Shown: positions 1-11,177 of the stretch, piece after piece
How the letters are laid out: every line of letters starts with the position of its first letter
Numbering within the stretch: the stretch's first letter is position 1
Assembly (NCBI RefSeq): GCF_001039355.2
Contig: NW_019776128.1
Coordinates: forward strand, 1-64,000
Reading direction: 5' to 3'
Length of the DNA stretch: 64,000 bases
Source of the DNA: Lingula anatina
Lineage: Eukaryota > Brachiopoda > Lingulata > Lingulida > Lingulidae
Notes under the pieces: generated by a model
The model's database searches: none
What the model saw: only the letters and a program-made list of their open reading frames with translations
What the model was told of the DNA's origin: nothing
Position numbers and translations under genes: made by a program

Positions 1-237
1 TGTGTCTTCGGTTAGTGGGTTTCGGGCGGGTGTGTGTCCTCGGATAGAATGCGTGCACAAGAGCACACGTGTGGAAATGTGTATATGAGGGGTAGTGTGT
101 GTGGGGGTGTGTGTGGGTGTGTGGAAATGTGTATATGAGGGACGGTGTGTGTGTAGGGTGGATGGGTGTGTGTGTGGGTTCGGTGTGTCCGTGTGGGGGC
201 GCTGTGTGTGTGTGGGGGGAGTGGGTCCTGTGTGCGT

Positions 238-272
<35 letters not shown>

Positions 273-300
273 ACAGAGAGTGTGTGTTTGTGAAGGGGGG
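1..300. repeat. TG-rich low-complexity region
   Basis: Long runs of TG dinucleotides with irregular interruptions, including a partial direct repeat of a GTGGAAATGTGTATATGAGG word at about 70 and 121 and a pure (TG)n tract near 242-270. The open frame across it is a product of the dinucleotide repeat and is not taken as a gene. Confidence 0.85.
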
Positions 301-540
301 TTAATGTGAAGCGATAACGGAGGCTGTGCAGTGGTTTTTCATCATTGCACACTGGTATTTACATCTACGAACTCATCGCTTCAGCTACAAGACTTTCTAA
401 ATAAACGTGACGTTGAACTGAGATTCAGTTCGTTATAACAGATTTTGAGTAGAGATTCAGACGATGACCAAACATGGCAGAAAATCAGTCACACAGGTAC
501 TTGTACACACACACTTGACATACAGTAAAATAAAACTGAC

Positions 541-1235
541 GTTATGTTAGAACAACGTACATACACTACTATATCTCAGCATACCCAAATTGATAATCAT
601 TATTAATAACGACCGTACGGTAATAAAATGAATTGTGGACATTTTCCATCATTCTTAACAGTTCCTTTTCTTCACTAACATAAGGGGCGTATTTTATTCA
701 TGCCAGCCTATTTCCATAGTATAAATACAGAACACATTGTGGCTTGAATAGGAAATCGATATCAACACTAAGCATTAACCCGGGAATTATAATAATAAAA
801 GAAGCTGCTGACACAATGTCGCTTAATGCACATAACAAAGGACGCAAAAAGGGGGACTTTTTTATTTACCTTTGAGCAATGGCGGTCGCTTAAAGTAGTT
901 GCTGCGTAGAGTCTGGATTGTAAAGAGATTCAGCAAAAAAAGGTAAGTTTACGTGTTAAAAGGAGGTTTTATAACGATTTAAAATAAGTCTCGTATCGTC
1001 AGAGGAACCACGATACTCGTTCACATGCGATGTACATGTAGAATTAATATGATTAAAATGGGACGTTTGAAAGCTGCAGTTACGTTGCCCTCCGCCATCT
1101 TGTTATTGATCTTACTGCGCAGTAGTGCCATATCTGTTAGACGAATTGTGTATACAGTATTTTTTTATAATTTTGAATTAGTCTGATACTATAAAATTTA
1201 CCCATGTTGACACAACTATTGTGGCTGGATTCAAT
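541..1235. repeat. Diverged direct repeat, copy 1
   Basis: This segment is repeated in the same orientation about 1.46 kb downstream. Shared landmarks occur in the same order: a CATACACTACT word, TCATTCTTAACA followed by TCCTTTTCTTCACTAACAT, GCCAGCCTATTTCCA, GCAATGGCGGTCGCTTAAAG, ATTTAAAATAAGTCT, CCATCTTGTT, and TGTGGCTGGATTC at the end. Substitutions and small indels are frequent, so the duplication is old. No coding content is recognised. Basis: seen in sequence. Confidence 0.8.
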
Positions 1236-2002
1236 GTGTTTACATTTGATGAAATATAACACATAAACGGCCTCTTTTCTGTACAGTAGAGGCACAAGCA
1301 AGGCTTTTGGCGGCCTATATTCCCAAAGATGGCAGTAGGCCACATAAAATTATAGAACACATTATTGGTAATTGTCCTGTATTCAAACGACATGAAGGGT
1401 ACTTCTCAGATTAAAGATAATATTTTCGTCCTTCAGATTGACGGATGTTTACAAGTGTCTGCATGTACCTTTGTGAAAATTAGGCAAGTACTTTTTCATA
1501 TGGACCATTGTTATAACTATGTTTACATTAAGTCTTCAGAAGGTTTGTCTATTGCTATGGTTTTGCACTCTGTTGGGGGGAGGGGTGTGCCAGGGGTATT
1601 GAAGCGAGATGTATTGAAGCATGAGAGCAACAAAATGTTGGTTGTGATGGATAATAGATATTTACTTTTATAAATTCATTTGATATATCATCATAATATC
1701 TATAGATATAGTTCACACAGTCGCCAGTCAACGACGCTTTCTGTGGCACTGAAAATAAAGAACAAAATAAAATTCAGCTTCTTAAGTTATTTTCATTTTA
1801 TCCTCCTTTTCCCACATTACTGTCAAAGAAATTCATTTTACATTCCAACATTTGAATTATGCATTGGTAACATTCTGTTGTCCTTTTACCTTTGTTAAAA
1901 ATGTATGTGTCTTCATACGGTACATATTGGTAACCTGGAAAAATTCAACCTCACAAACCGTACATTGTCATATACTACACAAACAGTTCAAGAAGACTGT
2001 TA
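1236..2002. other. Unassigned sequence between two repeat copies
   Basis: About 770 bases with no recognisable gene. A plus-strand open frame of about 100 codons (1365-1673) has no recognisable domain and no convincing splice context. Confidence 0.5.
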
Positions 2003-2698
2003 TGCATACACTACTTTATAACAGCATACACAAACTGAAGTTGATTGACTTTCTATAAACTACTTATAAATATCTGCGTTCTAGCAATCAAACGTATTGT
2101 GAATATTTTCTATCATTCTTAACAATTCCTTTTCTTCACTAACATAAAGGGTGTATTTTATCCGTGCCAGCCTATTTCCACAGTATACATAAAGAACACA
2201 TTGTACCTTGATAGGAAATCGACATCAACCCTGAATATTCACACAGAAATTATAATGCTAAAAGACGCTGTTGACACAGGGTCGCCGTAATGCAGATAAT
2301 GAAACAGAAGACGCAAAATAGGTGACTTTCTTATTTACTCTTAAGCAATGGCGGTCGCTTAAAGTACTTACTGCGTAGAAGTCTGTATTGTAAACAGAAT
2401 TAGCAAAAAAGTTAAGCTTACGTGGTGAATGTAGGTTTTATAACGATTTAAAATAAGTCTAATATCGCCAAAGGAATCACGATGAGCTTTCACATTTACA
2501 TGTCGAATTAACATGGTGAATAAAATGGGACATTAGAAAGCTTCAGTTGCCATCCGCCATCTTGTTTTTTATCTTACTGCGCATTAGAACCATATATTTT
2601 AGACGAATTATGTATACAGTATTTTTATACAGTGGAATCAAGCTGGTATGGATAAAATATACGCCTGATGACACAACTGTTGTGGCTGGATTCTAAAT
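2003..2698. repeat. Diverged direct repeat, copy 2
   Basis: Second copy of the 541-1235 segment, sharing all its ordered landmarks, including GCAATGGCGGTCGCTTAAAG near 2346 and TGTGGCTGGATTC near 2680. The following bases (about 2830-2930) resemble 61260-61370 (a GATGCATTA-TGAATAATT start and an ATATCCTTAA end), so this belongs to a wider dispersed family. Confidence 0.78.
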
Positions 2699-3169
2699 CA
2701 GGAAATTCCCTTATGAAGATCGATGTACTGCTAGACATCAAAGTATTGGAGGTAAAAAACTCAATATTAGTTGTTGACCAAAGCAAAATTACTTCAATAT
2801 ACCATAACATGATGAAATCCTTTTTGACCAAAGGCATAGATGCATTATTGAATAATTAGGAAAAAACTCATGTTCGGCATAGATGATTATGAAGGGTTGC
2901 AATATCCTTAAAGGCATCATTCAAAACAGACATTTTGTTACCTAATGTTCTTTTTAAAAATTCCTATATACTTCCGTGCATATGCAATGTCATTCTGTAT
3001 ACTGTCTTTCATAAGTGACAACTGCTGTGAGACAGTTTTTTTTTTTTTTTATTTTCTTCATAAAATTCTACCTTCAAGTTTGAGGATCGTGTGAAATTTA
3101 AGTGTATCCACTTAACATATTTAACCCTCTTTAAAAATAATAACAATGATATATAATAAAATGATAATG

Positions 3170-3215
<46 letters not shown>

Positions 3216-4353
3216 TTTTATCCTGTATAAGTGAGCATGTATGTTATCGAATGATTTCATGGAAAATAAAGTAACTTCTGTTCTTAGTTGAATTCGTATC
3301 CAAAAGAGCTCCTTTACAAAGGCCATATCAAAAAAGTCATTTAATACACGAGGAATGTGCAATTTAACCATGTTTCTTGTTCCTTTTGTGTGGTTAAACC
3401 CTTCATATCTGATAAAACTGCAGTAAAGTAAATTCAGTTAGGTGTAACATCTGTTTTGAGCAACAGAATATTATCGACTCCGCTTTGTGGCTTGATATTA
3501 CTTTCCATTTAACCTAGAAGAGATTCAGTCATTTATATTACAATATATTCGCATCTATATATTGTAGTTTATTATGTCAATTATTGCCATTATTATTATT
3601 TATGATTTATTTTCTTGGTTATATTATATATGGTATTTATAGACATTGTATACCACACATACATACCTGTACTATACAATAACATCAAAGATGTTATTAA
3701 AAAAACTGTTTTTTAATGCTTATTTTCAATTTTAAGTCAGCAAAATAGGGGGAAAAAAACAGACGAAAAATGACCTGGAAAATATTCCATATTAAATGTC
3801 AATTTAATATTTAGTAATAAGACGAACATATGTTAGTGTTTTAAAATGTTACAATTTGTTACTATTTGTCCAACAATAACTTTATTATGTTAAGTTATTA
3901 CCACTGTTATTAATGGTTTATTTTCTTGATTTTATTATTGTATTCCATGTATTTTTATCATAAATATTATACTAAGTTAAAATACATCTAATCCATTATT
4001 TATCCTTGACAGGAGACCACCCTTTAAGACCAAATCAGGCGCACTAGTGTTTGTTATTACATATAGTTTATCATCTTCAATTATTGCCCTTATTTTTAAT
4101 GATATATTTTCGTGATTATATTACTGTATGTCACGCATTCATGTAAAAAGACAAATTGTGTCGTTGTTGCCAAATTTTACAAATTTTTCAACATTAAGTC
4201 TCACTTATTAAACGAAAATTGACTTCTTCTCCTTTAACGGATTGCACATGTTTTCACTCGTACTGAAGAGTTGCGGATTCAAGTAATTTTTTTCTTGGTT
4301 GAAGCCTGGGTCACTAACGGGGCCTTTACTCCTTCCTCAACTTCTTTCAGACT
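2699..4353. other. AT-rich intergenic sequence with an (ATT)n tract
   Basis: No gene seen. It holds an (ATT)n microsatellite at 3171-3212, a poly-T run near 3040, and several loosely similar AT-rich stretches built round TTATTTTCTTG/ATTATATTACTGTAT words (about 3600, 3910, 4090, and again near 7530), which look like decayed copies of one repeat. Confidence 0.6.
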
Positions 4354-4800
4354 TCAAGCTATCCTTTGCTGTTTAAGGTGTGATTGAAATTGCCTATTTG
4401 TAAATTCTGTCTCAGCATCTGATTGAGGGGGGAATGGTCTATTTATCTTCGTGTGCACTATTTTTAACGACCTGCTCTTTTCGATTGTATCAACGGCCCA
4501 TGCGTATGTTGAAAATGTATCAAGCAATGCTGACAAGCAATTATATTTTGACATGTTGTGATCACCCGCTTGCCATTTATCATCAGCTGGAAATCGCTTC
4601 CTCGTTTGTGCATCTCGTTTAGCCAAAATAACATTTTTTTGTGTACATGTACGTGTAGTTTTCTTTATAATTGTGCGTGCCTCATGATTCGGTTCTGTCG
4701 TGTTTTCCAGACTAGCAGGGTTATGATAGAGTTTTCCTGTGTCTTCTACCGCATGTCCCTTACTTCTGCAGCACTTTTTATCCGTTTCTCGTCTGGTCAT
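4354..4800 (-). pseudogene. Decayed Polinton/Maverick-like integrase fragment
   Basis: The minus-strand frame contains, in order, a YHNPASLE-like block, a RKRFPADDKWQAG block, an NMSKYN block, LLDTFSTYAWAV, and near the end a DAETEFTNRQFQ block. This order matches the region leading into and across the DDE integrase core of Polinton/Maverick self-synthesising elements and related 'transposon-derived protein F54H12.3' sequences, where the core reads DxQWQADLVDM, then VIDxFSxYAWxxP, then a D-GxEF block. Several conserved positions are lost (the ADLVDM block is disturbed and segments are missing between blocks), so it is non-functional. It lies 190 bases downstream of a BIR exon on the same strand. 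Seen: the motif blocks. Known: their place in Polinton integrases. Inferred: a dead remnant. A related retroviral-type integrase from another element is possible. Confidence 0.65.
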
Positions 4801-4989
4801 CCTGTCTCCTTCAACTCATTTTGCGTAAATGAAGCACTCCTGTTTAACTAGCGCTCTTTAAAATAGAGTGTATGTCTTTTGAACTAGTGTTACGGGGTTT
4901 CCGATTACTTCATCAAAACCTATGTTTAACAGTGTTTTCACTGTACTGGGTGTATAGTTAGATTTCTTTTCATTTTTTCGATTTTGTGT

Positions 4990-5290
4990 CTATATTCGGG
5001 CGTCAGCGAAACATTTAATGAATTCTTCAATCTTTTTTTCAACTGTATTCATGGTACACTGTGGACTGTGACGTTCATGCTCAATGTCAGCCGCATCTCT
5101 CAGCGGATCCCAGTTGCTAAGACTGACTCCACAATTAAAACAACTGACTGTATCGTCATATTTGGGCATGTTTGGGTCCCTATAAAACCCGCTGATGGCT
5201 AAAGGTATCGGGTTGATGAGAAGTTTACCAGGCCAATCAAGAAAACTCCGAATTCTATCTTCTTCCAGATTGTTTATGTACACTGGACAC
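4990..5290 (-). CDS. Solitary BIR-domain exon (IAP-like), minus strand
   Basis: After an AG acceptor (TGCAG at 5295-5291) the exon reads CPVYINNLEEDR, then RSFLDWP, INPIPLAISGFY, VSCFNCGVSLSNW, EHERHSPQC, and stops at 4990. This is a complete BIR fold signature: the R-xx-SF-xx-WP opening, the LA-xx-GFY segment and zinc ligands C-x2-C, H and C with six residues between H and the last C. BIR domains bind caspases or IBM-peptide partners in inhibitor-of-apoptosis proteins. Only one BIR is seen, with no RING nearby, and it stops about 20 residues after the domain. It lies just upstream, on the same strand, of a decayed Polinton-like integrase. It may be an exon of an IAP gene running off this stretch, a dead fragment, or cargo carried by the mobile element. 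The domain call is firm; gene status is not. Confidence 0.8.
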
Positions 5291-5616
5291 CTGCATTATT
5301 GATTTGCTTGTGTAAACCAAGGCGATCATTTAGCAATAAAGAATTGGACGGCTTTAGAGAAGTATTTGATGCGGCGTTCATGTGCGTCTTGGACTAAAAA
5401 CCCACAGATATTTCATCCAAGTGTGCGTATAGGAGACGACAACAGTTGCTTGAACAGCAAACAAAACTTCTTTACTATATACATGTAACACTGCCCGGCT
5501 CATATTGTCATTCATTTTATGCTGACCAGTCGATCATTCAAATTCAGTTTACTTGAATAAAAGGCAAAGTCAATCTACTAAGTGCTTGCGAACCACACAC
5601 TATCACAATACTCTAA
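5291..5616. other. No gene recognised
   Basis: About 330 bases upstream of the BIR exon, where its 5' neighbouring exon would be expected on the minus strand. I found no second BIR or start exon here. Confidence 0.4.
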
Positions 5617-5621
5617 GCTTG

Positions 5622-5789
5622 CAGGGGCGGATTTAAACCGTCTTTTGGGTCTTCCAGAAGACGGTCAGATTTTCAAGTTTATATTGACGGGTATCCAATT
5701 TTTCATGTTGGAAGACGGTCAAAATTGGAGGATGAATCAACAAAGATAATTTGGAAGACTGTCAGTATATAGCTCTGGATTCGCCCCTG
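5622..5789. mobile_element. Short TIR element (MITE) with GCTTG target duplication
   Basis: The left end reads CAGGGGCGGATT and the right end is its near-complement (GGATTCGCCCCTG), with GCTTG on both flanks (5617-5621 and 5790-5794). The interior has internal repeats of GAAGACGGTC. A related copy in reverse orientation lies at about 61468-61616. The CAGGGGCGG terminus is common among hAT-like elements, although the visible target duplication is 5 rather than 8 bases, so the superfamily is left open. Confidence 0.75.
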
Positions 5790-5794
5790 GCTTG

Positions 5795-7145
5795 TACATT
5801 GTATACCTCTCTCTTTGTGAATTACAAGAGTCTCAACGGTCTGTTAGTGGACCCTTGTTTGTTTACCATTGCGTAACGCATTCAACTAAGCCGCGTGTCA
5901 CCTCTCTTTGGATCAATAAAAATGCGTGTCTTTTTGTTCATCCAATTCAAAACTAAAAAAAAAAAAACATATCTTTTAACAACGTGTGTATACACCTGTT
6001 ATTCTAACCAATATAAATATCTCCCCTCAAAATAAACTGAAACATTTAAAATAAATGAAAAACATAAATTATATTTCTTTCTTGGAAAAAAATCCCTATA
6101 TATTCAGAGGGACATTCAGGGCCAATTCTTTTTGTTAAGGCTCCCGGGCTTTTATTACTACCATAAAGTATGCGTCGTCAATTGAGTTTTCACTTCACTT
6201 AAAATGAAGTCCTTAAAATGGTGCTCAGGCGGGGATCGCCATTGTTCACTGTCTTTTACAAGCTACGCCACAGATCAAACTAGAATGGAGTCAACAGCAT
6301 ATACGGCATGGCAGCCTGTATGTCATACTGCCCTTTCAACAAAATGTGCTATGTTTTCAGCAATATTTTTTTCAAAAACCACGTCGCCCCTATTATTCTA
6401 CCCAAACATTTAGTTTTTCTTGCCCCCCCTCCCCCACCCCTGCTTATCAAGACTGTTAATATGATCATACAAATTGGGACAACACCACAGTCGACATTTC
6501 AAATGACAAAGACTACTCAAATCTTAGAGTTGGATATGAAGTCATTTCTTGCCACAGAAGCCAACCAAATGCCAGCACATAGTTTCAAATAGTATAAATA
6601 AGAGGATTACCAAAGAGCATTCCCGAAAAATGATATTTGGACGGATTTTATGCTAGCTTTCTATGCTGGATATACATGGGACAGAATAGTAGGCCAGATT
6701 AGTATGTTAAATTTCTGACCAACAATTTAAAGAAATGAACAGTCTAAAGCTCTTATATGGATGATCAAGTGATTTATTCAGTTTATCCCTTGGCATGTCG
6801 AATTTATTTGACTTGTATAAGAAACTAGTAGAAGTGGTTTACATGTGTTATCGGGAATCTACGTTCCACCGACGCTCGGTTCATATTTACCTTTAAACCG
6901 TCAACGTGTGAACCGTTTTGGCTCTCATCGTGCTCTTAAACGGAACAGGTGGAGTCAAAAATCAGTGTAATCTCAGTTATCTCAGTGTAAAACAAAAGGT
7001 AAAGCTTCAGAAGTCATCTAACTACAAATGTTCAGGGAACATTTATCAATAAAGGCCACAAAACTAATTGTTTCAGTATCTTTCACGGCATAAAACCGCG
7101 TCAAAGACTGTCGGATTTTAGGTTTTCTGAAAAAATATTACGTTA
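5795..7145. other. Unassigned AT-rich sequence
   Basis: No coding region is supported. Two overlapping plus-strand frames at 6204-6592 have no recognisable domain. Contains a poly-A run near 5957. Confidence 0.5.
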
Positions 7146-7318
7146 ATTTTTCTTCTTGAAATTAAAATCTCGCCTATTTCATAGCTTTATACCGTATGAA
7201 ATTGCACCGTTTGCCCTCCGAACACTGCAAGGGGACCGAGGATCGGCGTCGTATCCAAGGCCTATAATTCTTTAAAAAATCACTCCCCCCCCTTCAAATA
7301 TACCGGCATCCGCCCCTG
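7146..7318 (-). repeat. Partial copy of a dispersed element related to 13770-14015
   Basis: Read on the minus strand it begins GGGGCGGAT, passes through a G-rich run, GGGCAAACGGTGC and TTTAATTTCAAG. The same order (GGCGGAT-like end, poly-G, GGTGAACGGTGCC, TCTAATTTCAAG) is seen in 13770-14015, so the two belong to one family. Confidence 0.55.
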
Positions 7319-7790
7319 TAAAGCATATAAAATCTACAAGGTGTAACCATCATTTTGAGCAACTACCAACTTACCTTCTTTCACCCCATCTAACTTTTCA
7401 ATTGACATATTTAGAAGTTATTCATTTATTTATAGTTCATAAGTATCGATGTATTTGGAGTTAAGTATATTTTCCTATCCCACATGGTATGAGTTTATTA
7501 TTCTTATTTATAACAATTATTGTTTATTATTGTTTGGATACTTGATTATATCATTGTATATGAGTATTAAATGTTTAGGGATTTCTTTTCGGAATACGAA
7601 AGCAAATCATGATTAAAAAATTTATCGTTTTTCAACGTTTACTATGGTTTCTTAATGGCATAATTCTACATGTACATGTAAATACACTTTCTTCATTTTT
7701 AGATATTCTCATCCAAGTATATTCATATTATCCATTCGTTCCAATTCTTAGTCAGTCGAATTCCAAGTGAGAGGAAGCTGAGAAGGGAAA
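7319..7790. other. AT-rich sequence upstream of a possible first exon
   Basis: No gene recognised. If the exon at 7791 is real, the promoter and 5' UTR would lie at its right end; no clear TATA box placed it. Confidence 0.35.
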
Positions 7791-7839
7791 ATGGCAGAAG
7801 CCCCAGATGATCCGAGTAACTCCAAAAGAAAGAAAAGCA
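7791..7839 (+). CDS. Possible first coding exon (MAEAPDDPSNSKRKKS)
   Basis: An ATG in good context (GGGAAAATGGC) opens a 16-codon frame ending one base into a codon at a strong donor (GCA|GTAAGT). The peptide starts MAEAPDD and ends in a basic SKRKKS stretch, as at the start of many nuclear proteins. No following exon in the window joins it in phase and shows recognisable homology, so the gene is not identified. The call rests only on start context and donor quality; an accidental ATG-GTAAGT pair is quite possible. Confidence 0.3.
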
Positions 7840-9029
7840 GTAAGTTTTGTGTTTTCTTCACTAATTGCTGACCTTCGGGCCTTACCTTATGAGCCCGCAA
7901 TCACGATGAACCTAGATTTGCTCTTCCTCGGTACTGCACTGTGTGTTTCTATTTGGAACTGTACTGTATTATAATGTGGGTACTAGATGTTTTTAGTGGT
8001 AGAGTCTCAGATGCAGGGAGGCTAAGTGTTGGAGTATGTTTATTTATGCAGAAGAAAGTAATATTCTCTGCATTATCCACTAGTGTGTACCGGTTAAAAT
8101 GTACAGTGTGACCCCACAAAATACAGAATCCATAAAATTTAATGAAATCCAACAAAGCTCCATCAATTCTCAAGAAATTTGGTAGACATTAACGTCGGTA
8201 TGTGCTTAATCATTTCGCAAAGTTTCTGTTATCTTGTTTGCTTTGCATGCAAGTCCTGTGTAGCGAATAACGACTACATAAATGAAGACATACATTTAAT
8301 ATCTAGGCGATGACGTTGAAATGAAGTTAGAAATGAAAAAAAAAATTGATAACAAATAAACGTAAAAGAATAGACATAAATGTCAAAATTCAAACTTAAT
8401 ACACATAATATAGTTAAGGATTTATTTAGAAACAAATACATGAAATAAATACAAAGTACATATATAAGAATGCTGCCTCCACGCATTCGCTTGTAATTAC
8501 GGTAATGTCCTAGCCATGTCTATACGTGACTCTTTTCATTCCACTGAACACCAATCTCCACCGACACATCCATCAGAGGGCGCCACTCACTCCAAGACGA
8601 GACAGCACAAAATAAACGGATCAAGAGCAATAAAATAATAAATTGTCGACGACACCGATGGCAACGCATGTTCTTTTTTATAAAATGCTCTAAATGGCCT
8701 TTGAGGCACCGAAGGCACACTTGGGTATGCAGCGAAAAGTTGTCAAACACTAAAACAAATTCTTTTTTGGTGATTTCCTTGATTTTTTGCTGTTCTACCT
8801 GCGTCGGTTCACTGATCGTTTGTGGAGATACCCCACAAATAAGATATCAAATAGACAATGGTCTTTGCCTAACTTTGAGGGGATGAGAGAAGTTAAGGTG
8901 TCAGTAAGGGCCAGTTGTTTCTGTATTAGATGTCTACAGAGTATGTTCTACGATGAGATGATGGAAACATTTGGTATTAGTTGTCATTCATTTTTGGACA
9001 TATGTTTCTGATATATTCCGCCCATTCAG
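7840..9029. other. Unassigned sequence before the LINE fragment
   Basis: Several short overlapping frames on both strands (8274-8486, 8520-8750, 8668-9011) with no recognisable domain. The last few hundred bases may include decayed LINE sequence belonging to the fragment that follows, but I could not align it by eye. Confidence 0.4.
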
Positions 9030-9763
9030 AAACCCTTTTCCAATCATAACCCGAGAAAATAACAAAAGAGACTTTAAACTTCCTCCTAAATACCCCCGTA
9101 CCTCAGTTAACTATTTTCTGATGTCTTCATGGAATCAACTCTCCTCCTCCACTAAATCTTTACCTTCAATCTCATCTTTCAAGAACTCGATAAAAAAACA
9201 CCTCACTGCTGGGTCGCTTTCAACAACAACACTAAACTTGAACAGAAATCATGAAAACATTCTTAACAGAGCGAGGGTCGGGTGTTTATTTAGAGCAGAA
9301 TTGTTTAGGCATAACTGGACTACTATTGATACACCACACTGCACCTGTGGTGCCCTTGAAACCCCTCTTCACTTTTTCTTCAGATGCCCTTTACTCATTT
9401 TAAAGTACCCTCCCCTTTACCAAAAAAAAAAAAAAATTAAACTCTACATGCAAGCAAGACCTCTTTCACAACACAAAAAGAAAAGCTGTCGTTATTTCTC
9501 TACGGTCATAAATCCTTATCANAGTGGTGCCCTTGAAACCCCTCTTCACTTTTTCTTCAGATGCCCTTTACTCAATTCAAAGTACCCTCCCCTTTACCAA
9601 AAAAATAAATGAAACTCTACATGCAAGCAAGACCTCTTTCAAAACACAAAAAGAAAAGCTGTCGTTATTTCTCTACGGTCATAAATCCTTATCACCCACC
9701 CAAAATGAAATTATCTTCGACACTGTTGCAAATTTTCTTCTCGTAAACTTTGTTATCACTTAA
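9030..9763 (+). pseudogene. 3' end of a non-LTR retrotransposon ORF2 (broken, with an N-joined duplication)
   Basis: The plus-strand frame reads LPPKYPRTSVNYF, SWNQLSSSTKSLPSISSFKN, RARVGCLFRAELFRHNW and then CTCGALETPLHFFFRCPLL. The C-x-CG-x-LE-x-LHFFF-x-CPL block and the preceding basic region are characteristic of the end of jockey/CR1/I-group LINE ORF2 proteins, after the reverse transcriptase. About 175 bases holding this block are repeated either side of a single N at 9522; after the second copy a shifted frame continues to LSLFLYGHKSLS, IIFDTVANF and a stop at 9763, as expected for the very C-terminus. Frame breaks and a poly-A run (9421-9434) make it non-functional. The reverse transcriptase core is not seen, so the copy is truncated. 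Confidence 0.72.
9347..9694. repeat. Direct duplication across the N at 9522
   Basis: Bases from GTGGTGCCCTTGAAACC at 9347 to AATCCTTATCA at 9521 recur from 9524 to 9694 with few differences (mainly the A-run length). The single ambiguous base lies exactly between the copies. The same pattern occurs at 18252 and 36192. Confidence 0.85.
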
Positions 9764-10224
9764 TACAGTGCCGCCGGAATGTCCCCTTACCAAATGGCCG
9801 TATGGTTTCCCAACCCTGCCCCATATGGTCGAACAATAGAGGCCGTATGATAATTAAAGGGTACGGGAATCCCCAAGCAATCCTTATCGGACACCCAAAT
9901 TAGTCGGTTCAACGAACACGGTCTGCCCCTTCTTATTTGCCTCACTTAAGGTTTCTATTATAGCTGATGCAAAGAGATTGCTATCGACACGAGCAAATAA
10001 TACCGGGTTATGTATCAACTGCAACAGAAGACTCGAGTAAAGGCAATTCGAATATTAGAACAAAACTCTGAAGAACAAATCAGGCTTATTTTTAAAACAC
10101 GTATAACAATTTTATTTGATGATAATAAGTCACGATCAACAAAAGCGTAGTTAAAATGGAAAATTTTAAATAGCTGATACATCAAACAAATGTCAATGTC
10201 TCATTACCTTTATTACATGTGTTG

Positions 10225-10417
10225 CTAGTTTAGTAGCCTGTCCTTCTCTCTCAATTACCGCTGGAATCACCTTCTTTAGGTGATTAATATATTTACTACA
10301 CTTTTCTGCGTTAATATTTTCCCATGCCTCTCTAATGCCGTCAACAAGTTGTTCTCTCGTGTTAGGCTTAACACGCGTACGCAGGTGATGTTTGATTTCA
10401 GCAGACGCACGTAATCG
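10225..10417 (-). pseudogene. Remnant of a DDE transposase C-terminus
   Basis: One minus-strand frame reads LRTRVKPNTREQLVDGIREA, then WENINAEKCSKYINHLKKVI, then PAVIEREGQATKL. This matches the C-terminal tail of a DDE-superfamily transposase type common in marine invertebrates (a KPxTxEELVxGI block, a W-xx-xx-xxKCxxYI-H block, then KVIPxVIE). No catalytic aspartates are readable upstream. It lies inside the TIR element 9766-12170, consistent with it being that element's own degenerate transposase. Identification is from remembered family patterns and was not searched. Confidence 0.55.
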
Positions 10418-11177
10418 CTAAGAGGCATCTTGGAATTGTGATGATTTGGAAAATCTGAGTGTCGATTTATACCGTTCACTTGGCAGGTGACACGATGGCA
10501 CAGAAATCAGTGACATAAACATGTCATATTATACAAAATACTTATTGGCTATTTAGGAAGTCCAGATACACAAACAATCCTGTTGACACGTGTCAGTTGA
10601 TTTACAGTTATGTGCAATTGATTAGTTTGGATTGAAGAGCGTCATCGCAATGTTAACATTAATTTTAGACGACGCATGCCACACAGTAGTGATTATGTAA
10701 TAGTCAGGGCTTAATCACTGTGTTTACCCAGCATGAATAAAGCTAGCCTGAACTGATTCTTAATTAATGTGAGTTGACACGTGCCAACCAGTGAAGTTAG
10801 CCCGAGAGATTGTAATCCAGCTTTTTAAATTAATTTCTTTTGATGCTTTTAAGTATGAAGAAGACTTTTTGTTAAGTTTGGGCTTTAGATCGTAAAGATG
10901 AACTATTCCTATCGTTTTGAATTACATATCAAACATTGATAGAGAAACAGTTGCCTTCTGACAGCATTATAGATATTCCTAGTCTTCCAAATACATTCGA
11001 ACTGCATTTGAGAGCTAAAACAGACGAAAGTGCACTTATCATTCCAGGCGAATTCAATCGCATTCTGAGTATTCCAACAGTACTCTTACAATAATTAAGG
11101 TCAATTTAAACTTTAATTTTAAAAGCAAGTAATTTGGAAGAATATGTGACACCACCGTCGCCTCCATTTCCAAGTCC

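Noticed and set aside
99-293. Open frame across the TG-rich start of the window
   Set aside because: Cysteine/valine repeats come from the dinucleotide tract, with no start context or domain.
8520-8886. Cysteine-rich frames on both strands
   Set aside because: CxxC spacing in the minus frame (CLRCL, CHRC) looked zinc-finger-like but lacks further ligands or a continuing domain.
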